From DAOUJI01 sp965237875 (GTDB lineage Bacteria > Chloroflexota > Dehalococcoidia > Lucifugimonadales > JAGWBF01), in the NCBI GenBank assembly GCA_965237875.1, contig CBDEGP010000002.1:1426001-1490000 (forward strand): 64,000 nucleotides of DNA. The letters run 5' to 3'. The position numbers and the translations under genes were made by a program. Positions 61,959 through 64,000 of the stretch are shown here, piece after piece; the first letter of the stretch is position 1, and every line of letters starts with the position of its first letter. The notes beneath the pieces were generated by a model. That model was not told the DNA's origin and did no database searches. It saw only the letters and a list, made by a program, of their open reading frames with translations.

Positions 61959-62522
61959 CTATCCGCCGCCCCTTAGCATGTGGTGCGCCAACATCAGCAA
62001 AGCAATGCTCTTGGCGTCGCAGATCTGACCGTCCCGTATGAGTTTGGGGACCTGGGAGAGGGGCACCCAGGAGAGGCTTTCGATCTCCTCGTCATGGTCG
62101 GGCCGATGGGCCGGGTCCCCCGGGGCAAGGTCGGCGGCAAGGAAGGCGTACATCTTCTCGTCACAGAACCCGGGAGTGGCCCAGAACGTCATGAGGCGCT
62201 CAAGCTTGCCCGCCGTCAACCCCGTCTCTTCTTGCAGCTCTCTGAGGGCGGCCTCTTCAGGAGTTTCCCCCGGTTCCATGCCTCCCGCGGGGACCTCCAT
62301 CAACGTGGCCTCGGCAGGCTTCCGGTACTGGCGCACCATCAACACGTTTCCGTCCTCGTCCACGGGCGCAATGCACACGACGCTGGCGTGCTCCACCACC
62401 TCCCGCGTCGCGATTCTTCCATTGGCCATGCGGACCGTGTCAACTCTGACGTTGACAATCTTGCCCTCATAGGCCATGCGGCTTTCTATGGTCGTTTCCC
62501 GGTTCTCGTTGGGCGTGGTCAT
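61959..62522 (-). CDS. NUDIX hydrolase (ADP-ribose pyrophosphatase type)
   Basis: 187 residues. The Nudix box is GGMEPGETPEEAALRELQEE plus TGL (G-x5-E-x7-REUxEExGU satisfied). VRQYRKPAEATLMEVPAG is typical of ADP-ribose/sugar-nucleotide pyrophosphatases, with Pro after the box region (FWATPGFCDEKMYAFLA). ATG 62522 lies 2 nt after the NAD kinase stop, linking ADP-ribose/NAD turnover genes in one transcript. Confidence 0.92.
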   Translation of the reverse strand: MTTPNENRETTIESRMAYEGKIVNVRVDTVRMANGRIATREVVEHASVVCIAPVDEDGNVLMVRQYRKPAEATLMEVPAGGMEPGETPEEAALRELQEETGLTAGKLERLMTFWATPGFCDEKMYAFLAADLAPGDPAHRPDHDEEIESLSWVPLSQVPKLIRDGQICDAKSIALLMLAHHMLRGGG

Positions 62523-62523
62523 A

Positions 62524-63414
62524 TCAGTACTGAATGGCCCTTGTGCTGCTCTGCCCGCCTCCAAAGCCCAACCGCTGGGTCAGGCTCTGGTAGAAGGCGT
62601 TGGGAGGAAGCGCACGCAGGAATCTGGTCTTGTTGGGGCTCCTTTGGACTCTTATGCCGTCTCCCTGGGCCAAGTCCAGGTCAACGTAGCCGTCGACGCT
62701 GAGGGTGGCCTCGTGGTCCGTCTCGATGGTCAGGTCAACTACAGCAGTGGGCGGGAGGACCAAGGCCGGGGCAATTCCTATATGGGGCGCCACAGCCTTG
62801 AGAATCATCACTCCCGCGTTGGGCCATAGGATGGGGCCTCCGACCGACAGGTTGTATCCGGTGCTGCCCGTGGCCGTCGCCACCATCACCGCATCGGCCC
62901 TAAAATCGGTTAGATGGGCGCCGTCGATGCGGGCCTTGATGGTCACCAGCCGCGAAACTCCCCCCCTGCCCACAACCACGTCATTCAAAGCATGGTAGCT
63001 AAACCCGTCGATGGGCCTGTGGGGGCGGTCCTCGCCCTTCTCCGGAGGTATGAAGTCAACCCTGACCATGGAACGTTCTTCTATCCTGCCTGCCCCCTCC
63101 AGGTAATCGGGCAGCCGTGCCAGAGCTTCTTCGCCTTGGAGTTCTGTCATAAAACCCAGGCGGCCCATATTGATGCCCAGTATTGGGATTCCCAGGGGGA
63201 CCGTCAGCCTGGACGCCCTGATAATGGTCCCGTCCCCTCCGACAGTGATGACCATGTCCGTCTTTCGGAGTTCAGAGGGGGCGGCGTCTATATCCGAAGT
63301 GGAAACGATCCACGAGCGGTCTGTCAGGTTGAACCGCTTGACTATATCGTGGGCAAGCTTTTCAGCCGGGGAGCTGCGGTGATTGAAGACAACGCCGATA
63401 ATGTCAGGTTTCAT
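62524..63414 (-). CDS. nadK: NAD kinase
   Basis: 296 residues. It phosphorylates NAD to NADP. Motifs: MVITVGGDGTIIRASR (GGDGT), NMGRLGFMTELQ, HALNDVVVGRG (NE/D motif variant ND), VATATGSTGYNLSVGGPILW and HIGIAPALVLPP. ATG 63414 begins MKPDIIGVVFNH; upstream in-frame codons to 63522 do not resemble the family. No clear Shine-Dalgarno is seen before this ATG. Coupled to the NUDIX gene. Confidence 0.92.
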   Translation of the reverse strand: MKPDIIGVVFNHRSSPAEKLAHDIVKRFNLTDRSWIVSTSDIDAAPSELRKTDMVITVGGDGTIIRASRLTVPLGIPILGINMGRLGFMTELQGEEALARLPDYLEGAGRIEERSMVRVDFIPPEKGEDRPHRPIDGFSYHALNDVVVGRGGVSRLVTIKARIDGAHLTDFRADAVMVATATGSTGYNLSVGGPILWPNAGVMILKAVAPHIGIAPALVLPPTAVVDLTIETDHEATLSVDGYVDLDLAQGDGIRVQRSPNKTRFLRALPPNAFYQSLTQRLGFGGGQSSTRAIQY

Positions 63415-63545
63415 AGTTGGAAAGGACTGTTTCCCGGCGTTGCCTGGCGTATGACGAAAATTGGCGTGGCAGAATCCATGTTGCGCACCGGGAAGTCTAG
63501 CGCCGGGCCACCAGGGAGTCAAACAAAACGGACATGGCCATGGAC

Positions 63546-64000
63546 CTACGGGGCGGCGGAAAGCGCTCCGACAACCCTCGCCGCCCTGGGGAGAGCGTCC
63601 GCGGCGATTTCGGCGACCCTCAACAAAGGTCCGGGCGCTATTCCAATGAACAACACGCCCAAGGCGGCAAGTCCGAGCCCTATGCGGAACACCGGCGACG
63701 ACGGCGCCTTCTCTTCATCCGCGGGTTCCTCCAAATACATCACCCGGATGATTTTCAAGTAATAGTAGGCGGAGACTACGCTGTTTATCACGCCGATGAT
63801 GGCCAGCCACAACAGATCGGCCTTTATTGCGGCGTTGAATATGTAAAGCTTGGCAATGAATACGCCGGTCGGAGGCACCCCTATAAGGGCCACCAACGCC
63901 AGGGCAAGGGCAAGGGCGACGTAGGGCGACCTCCGGCTTGCCCCGGCGAAGTCGGCAATCTGGTCGCTTTGGACCTTGTTGGAGATGGCTATGATGGCGA
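63546..64000 (-). CDS. nuoN: NADH-quinone oxidoreductase subunit N, C-terminal part (runs off the right edge)
   Basis: About 151 residues are visible, reading in from the window edge: AIIAISNKVQSDQIADFAGA, LALALALVALIGVPPTGVFI, AKLYIFNAAIKADLLWLAII and INSVVSAYYYLKIIRVMYLE, then a final membrane helix LGLAALGVLFIGIAP. This is the conserved end of proton-pumping antiporter-like complex I subunits; the GVPPTGVFIAKLYIF block and Y-YYLKI are typical of NuoN rather than NuoL or NuoM. It is likely the last gene of a nuo operon extending beyond the window. Confidence 0.9.
   Translation of the reverse strand, partial: AIIAISNKVQSDQIADFAGASRRSPYVALALALALVALIGVPPTGVFIAKLYIFNAAIKADLLWLAIIGVINSVVSAYYYLKIIRVMYLEEPADEEKAPSSPVFRIGLGLAALGVLFIGIAPGPLLRVAEIAADALPRAARVVGALSAAP

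Noticed and set aside
1..64000. CRISPR arrays
   Set aside because: No regularly spaced direct repeats and no cas genes were seen.

Overview
This is a high-GC bacterial chromosome segment. It most likely comes from the Chloroflexota, probably a Dehalococcoidia or SAR202-type lineage. The evidence is the mix of LLM-class flavin oxidoreductases, PNPOx-like proteins, lipobox substrate-binding proteins with Thr/Pro linkers, thiolase/DUF35 pairs, a Sdh with an HdrB-like third subunit, and serine recombinases. That placement is inference from gene content; no rRNA gene is present.

Left arm (1-13.7 kb, mostly +): a partial IS1380 transposase, an LLM oxidoreductase, a tandem-rhodanese sulfurtransferase with UGA exactly at its catalytic cysteine position, and a T-box leader (specifier UGG) driving trpS. 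A dispersed tryptophan cluster follows (trpE, trpG, trpD, trpC), interleaved with DUF2283, a MNT/HEPN pair, two VOC proteins, an HpcH/HpaI aldolase and a PNPOx-like protein. It ends in a tRNA trio (Val-CAC, Leu-CAG, Arg-GCG), two small minus-strand genes and tRNA-Val(UAC).

Middle (13.7-42.1 kb): I read this as one decayed integrative island. The last 18 nt of tRNA-Val(UAC) (13715-13732) recur exactly, in the same orientation, inside the 3' end of a large serine recombinase gene (42096-42113), as expected for attL/attR. Cargo: carboxymuconolactone-decarboxylase-like protein, amidohydrolase, GMC oxidoreductase, a complete xanthine/CO-dehydrogenase-type molybdenum hydroxylase set (L-S-M plus CoxG-like), a cupin, three DUF1800+NHL cassettes, a family-5 substrate-binding lipoprotein, a replication-relaxation protein, a DUF7662/PIN pair and many transposase fragments. 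Several genes at the recombinase end carry a single in-frame stop, so the element is probably immobile.

Right arm (42.1-64 kb): a branched-chain-amino-acid-type binding lipoprotein, transposase and beta-propeller remnants, then three close thiolase-like paralogs with one intact and one broken DUF35 partner arranged as an inverted duplication. A fourth DUF1800+NHL cassette follows. After it come housekeeping genes: isocitrate dehydrogenase, malate dehydrogenase, a class III aminotransferase, a Uma2 protein and a membrane-anchored sulfite-oxidase-like molybdoenzyme (all +). On the minus strand are nuoN (partial), NAD kinase, NUDIX hydrolase, sdhA, sdhB and an HdrB/SdhE-like subunit.

The feature that looks least described is the recurrent two-gene module DUF1800 -> NHL six-bladed propeller. 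It occurs four times in two subfamilies, each pair evidently duplicated together, and once it forms a five-gene operon with an ABC substrate-binding lipoprotein.
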